Positions 1-10,713 of a stretch of 64,000 nt of DNA are shown in pieces. The position numbers and the translations under genes are program-made. Origin of the DNA: Leptoclinus maculatus. Lineage: Eukaryota > Chordata > Actinopteri > Perciformes > Stichaeidae. The first letter of the stretch is position 1. Every line of letters starts with the position of its first letter. The stretch lies in assembly GCA_032191485.1 (NCBI GenBank), contig JAVDOI010000069.1:586001-650000 (forward strand). Direction: 5' to 3'. Under the pieces are notes generated by a model that did not search any database, had not been told where the DNA came from, and was given only the letters and a program-made list of their open reading frames with translations.

Positions 1-43
1 TTGTACCATACAGGGTTAAATCATCCAAATCTTCCTCCTGTAG

Positions 44-702
44 CATCCTGCAGACCCTGTCCCTGAGCAAAGCCCAGGCTCTGAGCGTGTGCAAAGTCCT
101 GGAGATGGTTCAGCAGTGTTTACGTTCGCTGGGAAAGCCACACCTCTTCAAGCACCCTGCATCCTGTTCCTACAAGAGCTGCTGGCATGCAGAAAGACTT
201 CACAAGGTGCTTCTGTAGGACATGTTTTCACTCCACGTGTGCACAACAGTCAATAGTTTCATGTTAATACTAGAGTCGAGCACAGTTCAGTTAGATATTT
301 GTGATTTTGAACATCGTCGTCTGGAGTTATGGAAGAACAGTATAGATTTGTTTCTTAGATCCTAAACTAAAGAGATTGTAGTTCTGCTAAGATATATTGC
401 TCTGACCTCTGGTGCTGACGACAGTATTGGAGGTGCCACATGGATAGTTCTCGTCAGTATTGATCAATATCTACTTTGATAGTTACACATCCTGTGGAAT
501 ATCCGGTATATTTTGACAAGAAGCAAAATTTGGAGAAAAAAACGATTTAGCTCAAAATGTCTTTTTGCTTTGTCTGTTTCAGTTCTTTCTCTCAGTTGTC
601 AGACAGCGGGCAGAAGCTAGGAGAGGAGGTGAGGTGCTCCTACCATCAGTTGGTGCTCATGCTGGTGGAGGCAGCACAAGGCTTCACCAGCCTCAATGAG
701 AA
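44..702 (+). CDS. zzef1: ZZEF1-like exons upstream of the ZZ finger (44-206, 596-702)
   Basis: Exon 44-206 starts after a pyrimidine-rich tract ending TAG and reads open to a GT donor at 207; it contains ALSVCKVLEMVQQCLRSLGK. It ends in phase 0, which joins correctly to an exon starting at 596 (LSDSGQKLGEEV...) that ends before a GTAAGC donor at 703. A 5' extension of the second exon to 583 would break phase, so 596 is preferred. Both encode helical, leucine-rich sequence with no catalytic motif. The second exon ends in phase 2 but the ZZ exon at 1843 opens in phase 0, so an intermediate exon is missing or not recognised between 703 and 1842. Introns 207-595 and 703-1842 show nothing else recognisable. 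Confidence 0.6.
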
Positions 703-1842
703 GTAAGCTTCTGTCCCTGCAGCGCACCACGCTCATGTTCATGACATTGCCATCAGGTAACATCAGACTCATTTCAGAAAACAAGGCCCCGCCCAGTGGG
801 AATGAAATGCTTTTCCTATTGATAACAAATGCTGATTCTAGCAAAAGATACAGCTTTCATTATTTCCTTTTTACAAATCAACAGTCCAAACTGCGCCTGA
901 GTCTATTTCAGATCTCTTACAGTATAAAGGGATAGTTTGGATGTTTTTGAAGTGTGGTTGTATGAGGTGATTCTCCATCGTCAGTGTGTACCTATAGGAG
1001 ATGGAGGTCGGCACGACACCAGTTTGGAGAAGCAGCCAGTACCAGCATGAGAGCAAACATGTATTTTAGACAACTAGAAAAAGTCCACCTAAGAAAATCT
1101 ATATCGGTTTAAGTTTAATCTATATTTAGAACATTTCCCCTCTTTATATTACGTCAGACAGCTCTTTCTGACACAGAACTGATGCTACTTCAATCAGTTA
1201 GTTAGTTTGTGATGAACAACTCCAGTGTTGTGTGAGGTCAAATGACTGATTTTGTCTTGTGGTCTTGAAGAAAGCATAGATAATGGCTTCAGTTCCCCGT
1301 CACAAAGGGCTGTCAAAGTCCAAAAGAAAATCAAAGTTCTGTGTCTGAACTTTCTGGGAACCAAATGTCACTTTGTGCTGAACCTGACTGCTCCAAATGC
1401 TTCTCTGCTCTGTGTTCTTTCCTACAACCATGCCAACAGCTCAGAGAAGCTGCAGTTCTTTGAGCTACATGCTAACATTAGCATGCTGATATGCTGCTGT
1501 TCAGCAGGTGTAATGATTGCAATGTTCACCATTGTTGTGGCGTTTGTTAGCGTTAATTCACACGAAAGCGCTTGAAACACAGAAACATTTGTATTTAACA
1601 AGACAAACCCACACAGAGCCACACACAGTAACAGTTAAGACTGAGTAAGCTGCAGTAATATCTATTTACTCTGATAGTATAACCCAATCCCCAAAACCTG
1701 TCCGTCTAGAACACTGTGTGAGTTTTAAGTTTAACAAGCTGTATTCAAGTCAATATTTGTTTCAATGTATCTTTCAAACCATAGGTAGGAAAGTATGATG
1801 ACAGTAATACTGTGTACAAAATGTGCCCGCTTTCATCCACAG

Positions 1843-2126
1843 ATGCACATGTTCATTGCACGCTACTGTGACCTGCTCAATGTCGTGATCTCCTGTGACG
1901 GCTGCGAGAGGATGGCACCGTGAAACCGCTACCGATGTCTGCAGTGCATGGATATGGACCTCTGCCAGACCTGCTTCCTCAGAGTTCTACACGTCAGAAC
2001 TGAGCAGTCAGAAGCAGATGGAGGGAGAGTCTTTGGACAGCAACACCTTGAGCCGGGCCTCATCCCTGCAGACACACTGCTCCCAACTCATCACTGATTG
2101 TTTGCTCAAGGGCCAGACTGGAAAAG
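1843..2126 (+). pseudogene. zzef1: ZZ zinc-finger exon with in-frame stop and frame break
   Basis: After an acceptor (TTTCATCCACAG) the frame reads an alpha-helical lead-in, then the ZZ signature C-x2-C (SCDGCERM), then TGA at 1921-1923 where ZZEF1 proteins have a tryptophan codon, then YRCLQCMDMDLCQTCFL with further Cys pairs. At about 1980 the sequence moves directly, in a different frame, into a later part of the protein (residues around KQMEGESLDSNTL to ITDCLLKGQTGK), with no donor or intron. The end of the first ZZ finger and the whole second ZZ finger normally present in ZZEF1 are therefore absent. TGG to TGA is a one-base change. A zinc-binding ZZ module could not fold from this copy. 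Confidence 0.75.
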
Positions 2127-2874
2127 GCAAGTCTGAACCAGCAACTGGTTAGCTTAGCTTAGCCTAAAAACTATAAGCAGGGATCACAGGGATGATTCCT
2201 GGAGTTCACTGAACTGGACATTTCATTTGTGCGGATTAAACAAACAAAACACTATGATGTGCTAATTAAAGCGCTTTAGAGATTGATATATCTTTTCAAA
2301 GGGACAGCTCACCCCAAAAACAAAAATACATATAAAGCAGCAAAGAAATACATTTGAAAAACTCAACAGCAATGTCTCTGTCCAAAAGTCATGACCCGGT
2401 TACTCAAGATAACCAACAGAGCTGGTTGAAGCTGCTCACTGCAGGTTTGTATTTCTGAGGGTGGACTGTCCCTTTTTGTCTTTGGACAGAGCTGGCCTTA
2501 CTGTTTCCCCCCTACTTCAAGTCTTTATTCTAAGCTAAGGTAATAGCCTGCTAGCTCTAGCTCTATGTTTAGTGTACGGATGCAAGATTGGTATTGATCG
2601 TAACTTGGCAAGAAAACGAGAATGCGTATTTCCCAAATAGCAGAATTATTCCTTTAAACAAACGCTGGCCTTGGGAGAGATAAGTTTCCTCCATCTCTTC
2701 ATTTTTCACACATTTTTTCATCGACCTGGGTTCAACAATTCATTTGATCACCACAATGCAGTATTTTGTAGAGTTGTAAACGAGGGTTGCTTCATTTCTT
2801 ATCCATGTATCTCATGGTATCTCAGGTTCTTCTGACCTGTATTCTTTATGTTTTGTTCTTTTATCTCCACGTAG
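2127..2874 (+). other. ZZEF1 intron with a GC-AG donor
   Basis: The upstream exon ends ...GGA AAA G at 2126 and is followed by GCAAGT; the downstream exon begins after ...CACGTAG at 2874. Joining them keeps the frame (GGA at the junction) and gives the family sequence GKGLR. AG|GCAAGT is the strong context typical of the minor GC-AG intron class. The rest of the intron shows no other feature. Confidence 0.65.
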
Positions 2875-3766
2875 GACTCCGTTCCTCAGCCTTGCTCGCT
2901 CTGCTGTCGTCCAATGAATCAGCTTCCGATAGTGAACTGTGTCCAGTCTCTCCAGAGTCCTCACAGGAGCTCAGTACAGCCACTGACACCTCCTCTCTCC
3001 CTGGCAGCACTGCAGCAGTCTGCTCCCCGAGGTGAAAAACATCACAAGATAATATGAAGGTTGAAGGATCATTACAGAGGCAGAATGTAGAAAAGTAGAA
3101 TAGAGTAGACATTTGTACCAGACACATCTCTAAATATTGCAAGAATAGATGTATAATGATGAGTCAACCTACTCAATCGTTGTTATCCTCTCACCACTAG
3201 AGTAGACCATTAGGTAAGGAGGAAAAGGAAAGGAGCTGGGCTCTCCTCCCCCTGCTCCTTCAGAGGTTTCGTCCCCCCCCCAAAGCTCTGCAGAGGAAGA
3301 GAAAAAGAAGCGAGTTGCCCAAGACACCCTGGACTCCTCCAGCCTCAGCCAGACGCCTTCTGTGTCCAGCGAGGACCCCCTCTGTCCTGTAGTCCCACGT
3401 AAGCACTGAGACTACCTCCAGCAGCTCTGATTGTGTTCATTAGTGGTTGTAACTATCCCTTAAGTTTCTGCTTTAATCATATATGTTGTTGTTTTACCTT
3501 TCTCAGCTTCAGAGTCCGGTCCAGAAACAGTCAACTCTGCAGCATCTGACGTTGTCAAGGAAGCAGACGAGAGGCTACCCCAGGTTCCCTTCAGGAGCAT
3601 GTGTTTTCAGAGTGCTCCAGAGAGAGGGTCCTGGGACGACTAGCAGCCATGCTGACACCAATTCCACCTCAATCATCAGCCACCTACTGCAGACCAGCCA
3701 GGACAATGGCTCTCCTGATGCTGGGTTCTCTCCTTGGCCCTTAAAGGCCTCTACAATACCCTGAAG
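2875..3766 (+). CDS. zzef1: ZZEF1-like exons in low-complexity region (2875-3031, 3264-3398, 3507-3766)
   Basis: Exon 2875-3031 continues from 2126 across an intron with a GC donor and encodes LALLSSNESASDSELCPVSP, a serine-rich stretch. Exon 3264-3398 (acceptor after a CT-rich tract, GTAAGC donor) encodes SSAEEEKKKRVAQDTLDSSS, reached only by slipping frame at the run of nine C near 3273-3281. Exon 3507-3766 starts and ends in the same frame but that frame has a stop in the middle (GAC GAC TAG, about 3638); the neighbouring frames carry plausible leucine-rich sequence, so at least two compensating indels are present. The final codons (LALKGLYNTLK) join in phase 0 to the next exon. These serine-rich segments are poorly conserved in the family, so the boundaries are less sure than downstream. 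Confidence 0.55.
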
Positions 3767-3882
3767 GTACCTGCCATTACCTAGGAATCTTCGATGTGGT
3801 TCTTGGCTCGGAACAACTATCTTAGATCATATAAGATTCTTCCAGAGGTGGTGTTCTCATTCTGTTGTGTCCTCTTGGGTAG

Positions 3883-5506
3883 AAACACGGAGTAGAGCGA
3901 GCTCAGGAGGATATCCGGCAGTCGGGACTGACCCGGCTGCTGGTGAGGAAGTGCAGCAAAGGGACGGGCTTCAGCAAGCTGTGGTTGCTGCGAGATCTAG
4001 AGATCCTCTCCATCATGCTGTACTCCTCCAAGAGGGAGATCCACTCCATGGCCCAGGACCCAGAGCGAGACCAAAGAGAGCAGGACAAGGAGCACGACTC
4101 TGACCACTCCAGCTGCTGCGCTGACGACACCGACGTCAGCAAGCCCGACCCCTTAGAGGGCCTCGATGAGGAGACCAAGATTTGCTTCCAGGTGACGAGG
4201 GATAGTGTTTATGACATGTGCAGCGAAACTTAGAGTGGTGTGTTAATCTCAAGTTTAATTTCAATGCAGATCACCCACGATGCCTTAAACGCCCCTCTGC
4301 TCATCCTGCGAGCCATGTACGAGTTGCAGATGAAGAGAACTGACTCCTTCCTGGAGGTGCAGAAGAGGTCAGCAGAGACTTTCTTTTGAATTGACTTTCT
4401 TCATACGATCCACCGTTGTATAGGTCATACTGCCTCTCAGTCAATGGTTGTGCCTTTGTGTTATTTTCAGATTCGATGGAGAGGAGATTAAAACAGATGA
4501 GACAATCCGGACGTTGGCTCAGAAGTGGCAACCCACCAGGCGGCCTCGCTCTGAGGAGAGGAACACTAAGGCCGTGGACACTGATGTGATTGTGGTGTCA
4601 TGCGTGGTGAGTTGTTTAAAAATGTGACCTGAAACAGCTTTTTCTTTTTTTGTTACAAGTCCATAATTAAAGGAGCAATCTATTAGAGATGGATGAAATG
4701 ATGTTTTGCACACAAAGGGTCAAGGAGAGTATTCCCATGCCATCCAAAGTTTAGAACTATTTTATTATGAACTTCCAACACGGAGGTTAAAAGCACTACT
4801 TACAGATGGCAGTTTGGCACATTACCAATTTGTTTTATTTTGTTGTATTTGTCAAAATTCTGACGTATCCCCATCATCGCCCTCCTCCCACAGTCTAAAC
4901 CCAGCCACTGTGAAAAGGCCACCGAGGAGGTCAACGTAGTGGCCCAGAAGCTCATCACTAATTCAGAGAGCGACCTGCAGCTCGGCTACGCCGAGCAGAG
5001 GCGCACCAAAAGTTCTGCTCTCTTGCGCAAGGAGCTGGATGTGCGAAGCAATCGGGCAGTTCGCCAATACCTGGTGAAGGTCAACCAGGCCATCGGCACG
5101 CTGTACGCCCGCCACGTGCTGGCCTCGCTGCTGGCCAACTGGCCCGCGGAGGCGGCATTGAGCGAGGAGGCCCTGGAACTGAGCGGTGCCTCGCACATGG
5201 CCTACATCCTGGACATGTTGATGCATATGGAGGAGAGGCCGCTCCGGGAGAAGGTGGGCGGAAGGCAGGAGAATGTGGAGTTTGTCTTATGTGATTTCCA
5301 CATATGATACATTACTGGTGTTTTGTGCATTAACGTGATCATAATAATCCGTTAATAAATAGATTCTCCAGCGGGTGCTGAAGGGTTGCAGCCAGAGTAT
5401 GCTGTGCAGTCTGTCCCTCACTGCTTGCCAGTTCATGGAGGAGCCAGGGATTGCTGTGCAGATCAGAGTCCAAACACCCATATATGACAACAACACCAAC
5501 TTTGAG
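3883..5506 (+). CDS. zzef1: ZZEF1-like conserved C-terminal exons (five exons)
   Basis: Five consecutive open exons with matching phases: 3883-4191 (HGVERAQEDIRQSGLTRLL), 4270-4367 (DALNAPLLILRAMYELQMK), 4471-4606 (FDGEEIKTDETIRTLAQKW), 4894-5253 (AEQRRTKSSALLRKEL, LYARHVLASLLANW) and 5363-5506 (TACQFMEEPG ending NNNTNFE). Donors are GTGACG, GTCAGC, GTGAGT, GTGGGC and GTCGGT; acceptors all end AG. These segments are the best conserved part of ZZEF1 that is visible, and codon usage is GC-rich compared with the flanking introns. The last exon stops at the start of the domain that in ZZEF1 continues with a beta-rich, discoidin/CUB-like stretch; its next exon is not found before 7311. This block is why the locus can be named. 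Confidence 0.85.
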
Positions 5507-5536
5507 GTCGGTAAACTGCCTGTCATGTAATGTTCA

Positions 5537-6890
5537 TTACCTGTTGGGCCCTAGACGATTTTTGGACTAATTTTCGAAAATATTGTACACATACGCAAAG
5601 GGCCCAACTACAAGGTATATGTGAACCATTGCAAAGAATTATTAACACTAAGAAGGGTTTGCTCATATGATTTGAGTAAATAGGTTCAGTACATTACTGG
5701 TTAATGGCTGCTGAAGATGGAACACAGCCCTATGTCAAATTCGTATGGTGAGAAAGCACTATTATTCATAATGCAATATTAAATTAGGCAGGGTGAAGCC
5801 TAAAACCCACCCACCATCATAGCAAATGATGGCAGTAGTCACCTACAAAAGAATTTGAATGAATAGAGTGAAGTAGGCCCGAGCAAGAGACATAAACGTG
5901 TACGAGAGGTCACGAGAGGTCGTCATGTCAGAAACAGCCTCTCCAGCTGTTCCATTGTACTTTTAGAAGCTAAATAACTATATATTTAACTTCCTTTATC
6001 CTTCTACATGCTCAATATATCACATACAGCAGTTAGAAATAATTTTGGAGAGCTGGAACCGTCTCCAAAGCTCTCCAAGCCGGCGAGCTACGGGAGGATT
6101 GCGCAATAGCTGGTGTGTATTGGGCCGTTGTAGAGCCCCTGATTGGTCGATTTTCGTTTTTTTTCGCTCTGTGCACGTGGCTGCATGTGGCCAATCGAAT
6201 GGCGTTAACAGATTTACCAGGAAGTGTTTAGTTTTCCGAAAAAATCCGATCTACGCCGAAGTGCCGGCGCGTAAACAGCCGAGACTGCCTTGCTGCAAAC
6301 TTGTCCCCCCGCGTGTGTGACCCCCCTTCCTTTGTTTCACAACGTTTTTTACAACTGAAATGGACAGCAGGAGCCGTTTCTGCGGTCAAAAAGGACTATA
6401 AGGACACTGTTTGATGATTTTGCTTCAAAACTGTGAGTACCATCCCATAATTATTTGGCTGAGTTATTGTTGCTGGGGGCTGCTGTTCCCCCGGTCAACT
6501 TTGAAGGGTTTCCCAGAGAGGGAATCGGGGATGTAGGTTCGAAGCGTGCTTGAATGCTACGGCTGCTAACTACATAGCATTAAGCTCTCAGGTTGATTTG
6601 CGTCTTTTGAGAGGCTATTTCGGGTGCGTATGTCGGCCGAATGAACGCGAAAAAGTGACGATATTTAGCACGAGGCTAGGAATGTTGTCTTAGATTGTGT
6701 TTTATTGTGTTTTGAGTGTGTAAAGTGTTACACATGCTTCGGTTCATGAGAAATTCTTCGTTCAAACGCTATGCTCCATGGTTGTGGAAATATTATATTT
6801 GCTACCGAAAATAGCTTTCTTCGGTACCAGTCGGTACCAATCGGTACCACTAGGCGCCCGGTAGGGCGCCTCTCGGGCTAGAAAGGTTAA
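5537..6890 (+). mobile_element. TTAA-target non-autonomous DNA transposon, copy 1
   Basis: About 1.35 kb that is repeated in inverted orientation at 9329-10713 and in part at 36465-36848. The right end reads ...CTCGGGCTAGAAAGGTTAA, i.e. an end carrying CCCGAG and CC next to TTAA, as expected for piggyBac- or Kolobok-like elements that duplicate TTAA. The left end has decayed (TTAC rather than TTAA). There is no transposase ORF. It occupies the ZZEF1 interval where several exons are missing. Confidence 0.7.
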
Positions 6891-7310
6891 AGCTGCATTC
6901 ATCAATATTTGTCTAGTTACAAATTCTCCCTCTGCAGTTCCCCTCAGCTCTTCTGGATGTTTAAAAAAATAAAAATAAATGTAATATATCTTTCAGCTCA
7001 TTGTTTTTGTTTTATAGTCAGCAACTTTATAGTTTTGGTTCACTCTCAACAACCTCATTTCCAGCCCCAGCAGCAAACCAGCTCTGATCAAACCACTGTA
7101 CGCTACCTACCCAGCACCAAGCCGCAGACAAAGTTAGCAACGAGCTAACAACTAGCTAGCAAGAAGAGAGGCTATTGGACTTTCGTTCATCATGTTTCCA
7201 GAATGGTGTCTTCAGATGAATCCTGAACATGCTGTTGACACTGCTTGGTTTTCTCTCTCCTGCACTGTATTTCACTCACATACTTTGTTGTTGTTGTTTT
7301 AATTGTGTAG

Positions 7311-7391
7311 GCTCTGAAGAACATCGCTGCCATCATCCTGGCTATCAATTACCCCAATAAATCTACCAAACTACTCAACATGTCCCCTTGA
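7311..7391 (+). CDS. zzef1: ZZEF1-like terminal exon
   Basis: After an acceptor preceded by a TTG/T-rich tract (…AATTGTGTAG) the sequence reads 26 codons, ALKNIAAIILAINYPNKSTK followed by LLNMSP and TGA at 7389-7391. This matches the expected C-terminus of ZZEF1 (a short IAAI.LAINYPN segment just before the stop). It lies 1.8 kb from the previous recognised exon, and roughly 190 intervening residues are not encoded in the window. Sequence after the stop is non-coding and probably contains 3'UTR. Confidence 0.75.
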   Translation, partial: ALKNIAAIILAINYPNKSTKLLNMSP

Positions 7392-9328
7392 GAGATGCCC
7401 TGAGAGACGGGAGGAGAACAACCGTAAGGGGCCACATCCTGACTCAGCTGGTTTCACTTTGAACAAGAAAGGGAGAGGTGACCATCCAGTGCTTTCCTTC
7501 TTAAAGGACCCACCTCCACTCCGGTAACTCTCTGCAGTAACTCTGGACAGGAGCTGAGGAGGGGTCCTCAAAGAGCCCTTTCCACACTTACTCACAATCC
7601 TTTTTGCCTTAGGTTGAACCGGTATAGCAGCATGTGCATTCAATGGAACAGGAACAATTGCGGGGTCTGTATTTTATTTTTATTTTTTTACTTGACCTTC
7701 AAGGGAAAGTATACTCCTTTTTTTCCGCCCCTTCCTTTTTCCTCCTAAACAGCAGCCACCACTGGGTTGCATAGTTGATCATGGTGAAAACAGGTCACCA
7801 TGGCGACGTACATGTCCCAGTGGACATGTAGAGCATCCTAAAAACACTGTCCAGGACAGTGGAGTCTCATTATTCACCATGGAGAGAAAGTACTGACCCA
7901 CTCGCTCATTCCACTCCTTCCTTCCTTATATTTGATCTCCACTTCCTTTCTATTTCTACCCACCTTCTCTCCTTCTTCCTTCCCTGTTCACTTCTGTCCT
8001 TTTCAGACAACAGAATTAATGACGGTATGTTTTTCAGGGCTCCTGTTGAAGGGAAGGATCCGTGCATCGTCACAGATATCCGAAACATATATGTGACCTG
8101 CAACGTTCTGTCACGACAGGTGTAATGTGCACTAGAACCCACAGGATGAAGATGATACTCAAATAGCCATAGTCTTTGCATAGGATGAGAATTAACTTTA
8201 CAGCTGAGGGACAACTGTGATAACATACTATTGCAATGCATTCCTGTGTGTTATTCTATCAATATGTTGAAGTATTTTCACTCCATTACTAGTGAATGAA
8301 TGAAAGACTTTTGACTTTTATTTTGATGTCAAATGATGAATAACAGCCAAAAAAAAAAATCATTGAAAACTTCTGAATCTCTTAAAGGCCTTCAGTTGTA
8401 TCCGCTGATTTATTTATTAATTATTATTATTTTATCTAGTGCATAAAGTTCAACGCTTTATGAAAGTCCTGATTTATTTTTCCCTGCAGTGAATGAAAAG
8501 CTGAATTCTGAATCACAGATGGACCGTCTTTCCCTCACATCACTGACAAAGACTTGATGGGCCGTCAATGTTAAGAAGTTGGAAAAGTGTTGAAGTTTGA
8601 CATACTGATAAAGACACATGAAGGTGACTGTAACATAGACACATTATCCCACTTATTCACGAGTACCACATCTCGTGTTTCGTGAGCTGGGAGAGTTGAA
8701 TTCTGTAATGATGAATTACCTCATCTTTTGTAATTACACAGGTAATTGGTGGGACACTTCCTGAACTGTTGAACGTGTCTCTTCACATTACACTAACCCC
8801 GTGTTTTATTGAAGCTGAGATCCACCGGTGTTCACTTCCACAGAGATCAGTCATGTACTTTCAAATCTAAAGTTTTAAAGGGGAGCGAGTTGTTGGGGGG
8901 GCTGTTTTCCAATCATTACTGTATTCATTTCAAATGGAGAGATTATTTTAGTTGTTGGAAGTCATGGTGGTTTATACCAAAGAAACCAATCATTGTGAGC
9001 CATGAAACCTCTCTGAGAGAGCTCCTGGTAGAGCTCCTTCTCCGTCTGTCACATATCAGATAGCCACCCGACGACAAGCTGGAACAGAGGAAACCTTGAC
9101 CGTAGAATAGCTCGGTGGTTTTGTTTACACAAACATCAGCTGCGGCGAGGAGAGAGGAGGAGACACATGGCCTCCATCTGGCTTCTACGACGCCTCACCC
9201 ATCTACAACGTGCCTATGGTTAAAAATGAAGCAATCATAATTTAACTTGTGTTAGCCGAATAGTTATTAATTCTATTTTAAAAGAGAAATATATTGTTTG
9301 ATTTGAAGTTTTTTGTAACTTTTTACTT
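7392..9328. other. Non-coding stretch after the ZZEF1 stop
   Basis: No supported ORF. Contains the probable ZZEF1 3'UTR, CT-rich tracts around 7900-8010, a poly-A run near 8349 and AT-rich DNA. Short ORFs here have no recognisable similarity. Confidence 0.5.
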
Positions 9329-10713
9329 TTAACCTTCCTTACCCGAGAGCCCCCCCACCAGGGGCTTTTGGTACCGAGCTGAACCGAGCAGAACCGAGCC
9401 AGTACCGAAGAAAGCAATTTTCAGTAACAAATACAATGAATCTACAAAAATGTAGCATACCGTTTTAACGAACAACTTCTCATGAACAGAAGCATGTGTA
9501 ACACTTTACACACTCAAAACACAATAAAACACGATCTACGATAACCTTCCTAGCCTCCTGCTAAATTTCGTCACTTTTTCGCGTTCATTTTCCAGAGATA
9601 CGCAGCCAAAAACGTCCACCGAAAGACATTCCTTTAGCTCCTAAGTTAAAGCTACCTAGTTAGCAACATTAGCTTTCGACCCGGCTTCGAAAGTACATTT
9701 CGGATTTACTCTCCGGCAAACCGTTCAAACGTACCCCGGGAAAGAGCACCCCCGGCAGCCATCACCCCGCTGAAGAATTCTGGTTCTGGACTCACCATTT
9801 CGAAGCAAAATTATTAAAGAAGTCCTCAAAAATCCATTTCGACAGCTGAATCGCCATTTGCCATCTGTTTTCAGTCTAATAAAGTTTCCTTGAATGAAGG
9901 GGGGGTCAAATAAGCCCGTGGGACCATGTTTCACATCAAGTAGGCTCATGCTTTTACGCAGGGTCTCGGCTGCGTAAATCGGCATTTTCTGGAAAATTAT
10001 CCTCTCGAATACAATTCCGTTGACACCACGTCATTGGCCAGATCCAAACACGTGTTTAGAGATGTCATACGAAGAAATCGACCAACCAGAGGCTCAGCAA
10101 TGGCGCAATACACACACACACTATAGCGCATGGAGCCGTGGGTCGGTGGGCCAAGAGGCTTTGGAGACGGTTCCAGCTCTCCAAAATGATTTCTAACTGC
10201 TGTATGTGATAGATTGTGCATGTAGAAGGATAAAGGAAGTTAAATATATAGTTATTTATGTATTAAAAGTACAATGGAAGAGCTGGAGAGGCTGTTTCTC
10301 AAATGACAACCTCTCGTGACCTCTCCTACGTTTATGTCTCTAACTCTGGCCTACTTCACTCTATTCACTCCAATTCTTTTGTGTATGACTACTGCCATCG
10401 TTTGCTATGATGGTGGATGGTTTCAATAGGCGTTCAATAGCCTCATTTAATATAGTATTATCAATGATAATGCTTTTTCACCATGCGAATTTGACATTTT
10501 TCAAAATGGAGCTGTGTTCCATCTTCATCTGCTATTAACCAGTAACATATACACAATATGTACACAATTCGTATGAGCAAACCCTTCTAAGTGTTATAAA
10601 TCCATTGAAATGTTTCAAAAAGACCTTGTAGTTAGAGAGTAAGGCCCCTTTGAGTATGGGTATAGTATTTTCGAGCAGAAGCCACAAAAGGCCTAGGGTC
10701 GTAAAGGTTTTAA
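9329..10713 (-). mobile_element. TTAA-target non-autonomous DNA transposon, copy 2 (inverted)
   Basis: Reverse-complement copy of 5537-6890, 1385 bp, with TTAA at both ends (9329-9332 and 10710-10713) and subterminal TTAACCTTCCTTACCCGAG and TTAAAACCTTTACGACCC. An 86-codon minus-strand ORF at 9725-9985 (starting MPIYAAETLRKSMSLLDVKH) is open only in this copy; copy 1 is broken here, so it may be a remnant of an internal exon rather than a gene. Flanking TTAA without other duplication fits the piggyBac/Kolobok integration style. Confidence 0.72.

Larger units (their letters stand above)
44..7391 (+). pseudogene. zzef1: ZZEF1-like gene, 3' part, disrupted
   Basis: The exons, read in order, match the C-terminal half of ZZEF1 (zinc finger ZZ-type and EF-hand domain protein), a very large cytosolic/nuclear protein whose ZZ fingers bind histone H3 tails. 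Supported exons: 44-206, 596-702, 1843-1980 (ZZ), about 1983-2126, 2875-3031, 3264-3398, 3507-3766, 3883-4191, 4270-4367, 4471-4606, 4894-5253, 5363-5506 and 7311-7391. Damage seen: TGA at 1921 inside the ZZ finger, a frame change near 1980 with loss of the rest of the ZZ region, a frame slip at the run of nine C around 3273, frame jumps inside 3507-3766, and no exons for roughly 190 expected residues between 5506 and 7311. The 3883-5506 block is clean. Identification is firm from family knowledge; whether it is a true pseudogene or a misassembled functional gene cannot be settled here. The 5' half lies outside the window. Confidence 0.82.

Noticed and set aside
1252..1622. ORFs on both strands inside the ZZEF1 intron
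   Set aside because: No family similarity, wrong phase for the flanking exons and no clear splice sites.
6045..6320. ORF within TTAA element copy 1
   Set aside because: Not conserved in the inverted copy, which has stops and indels in the same place.
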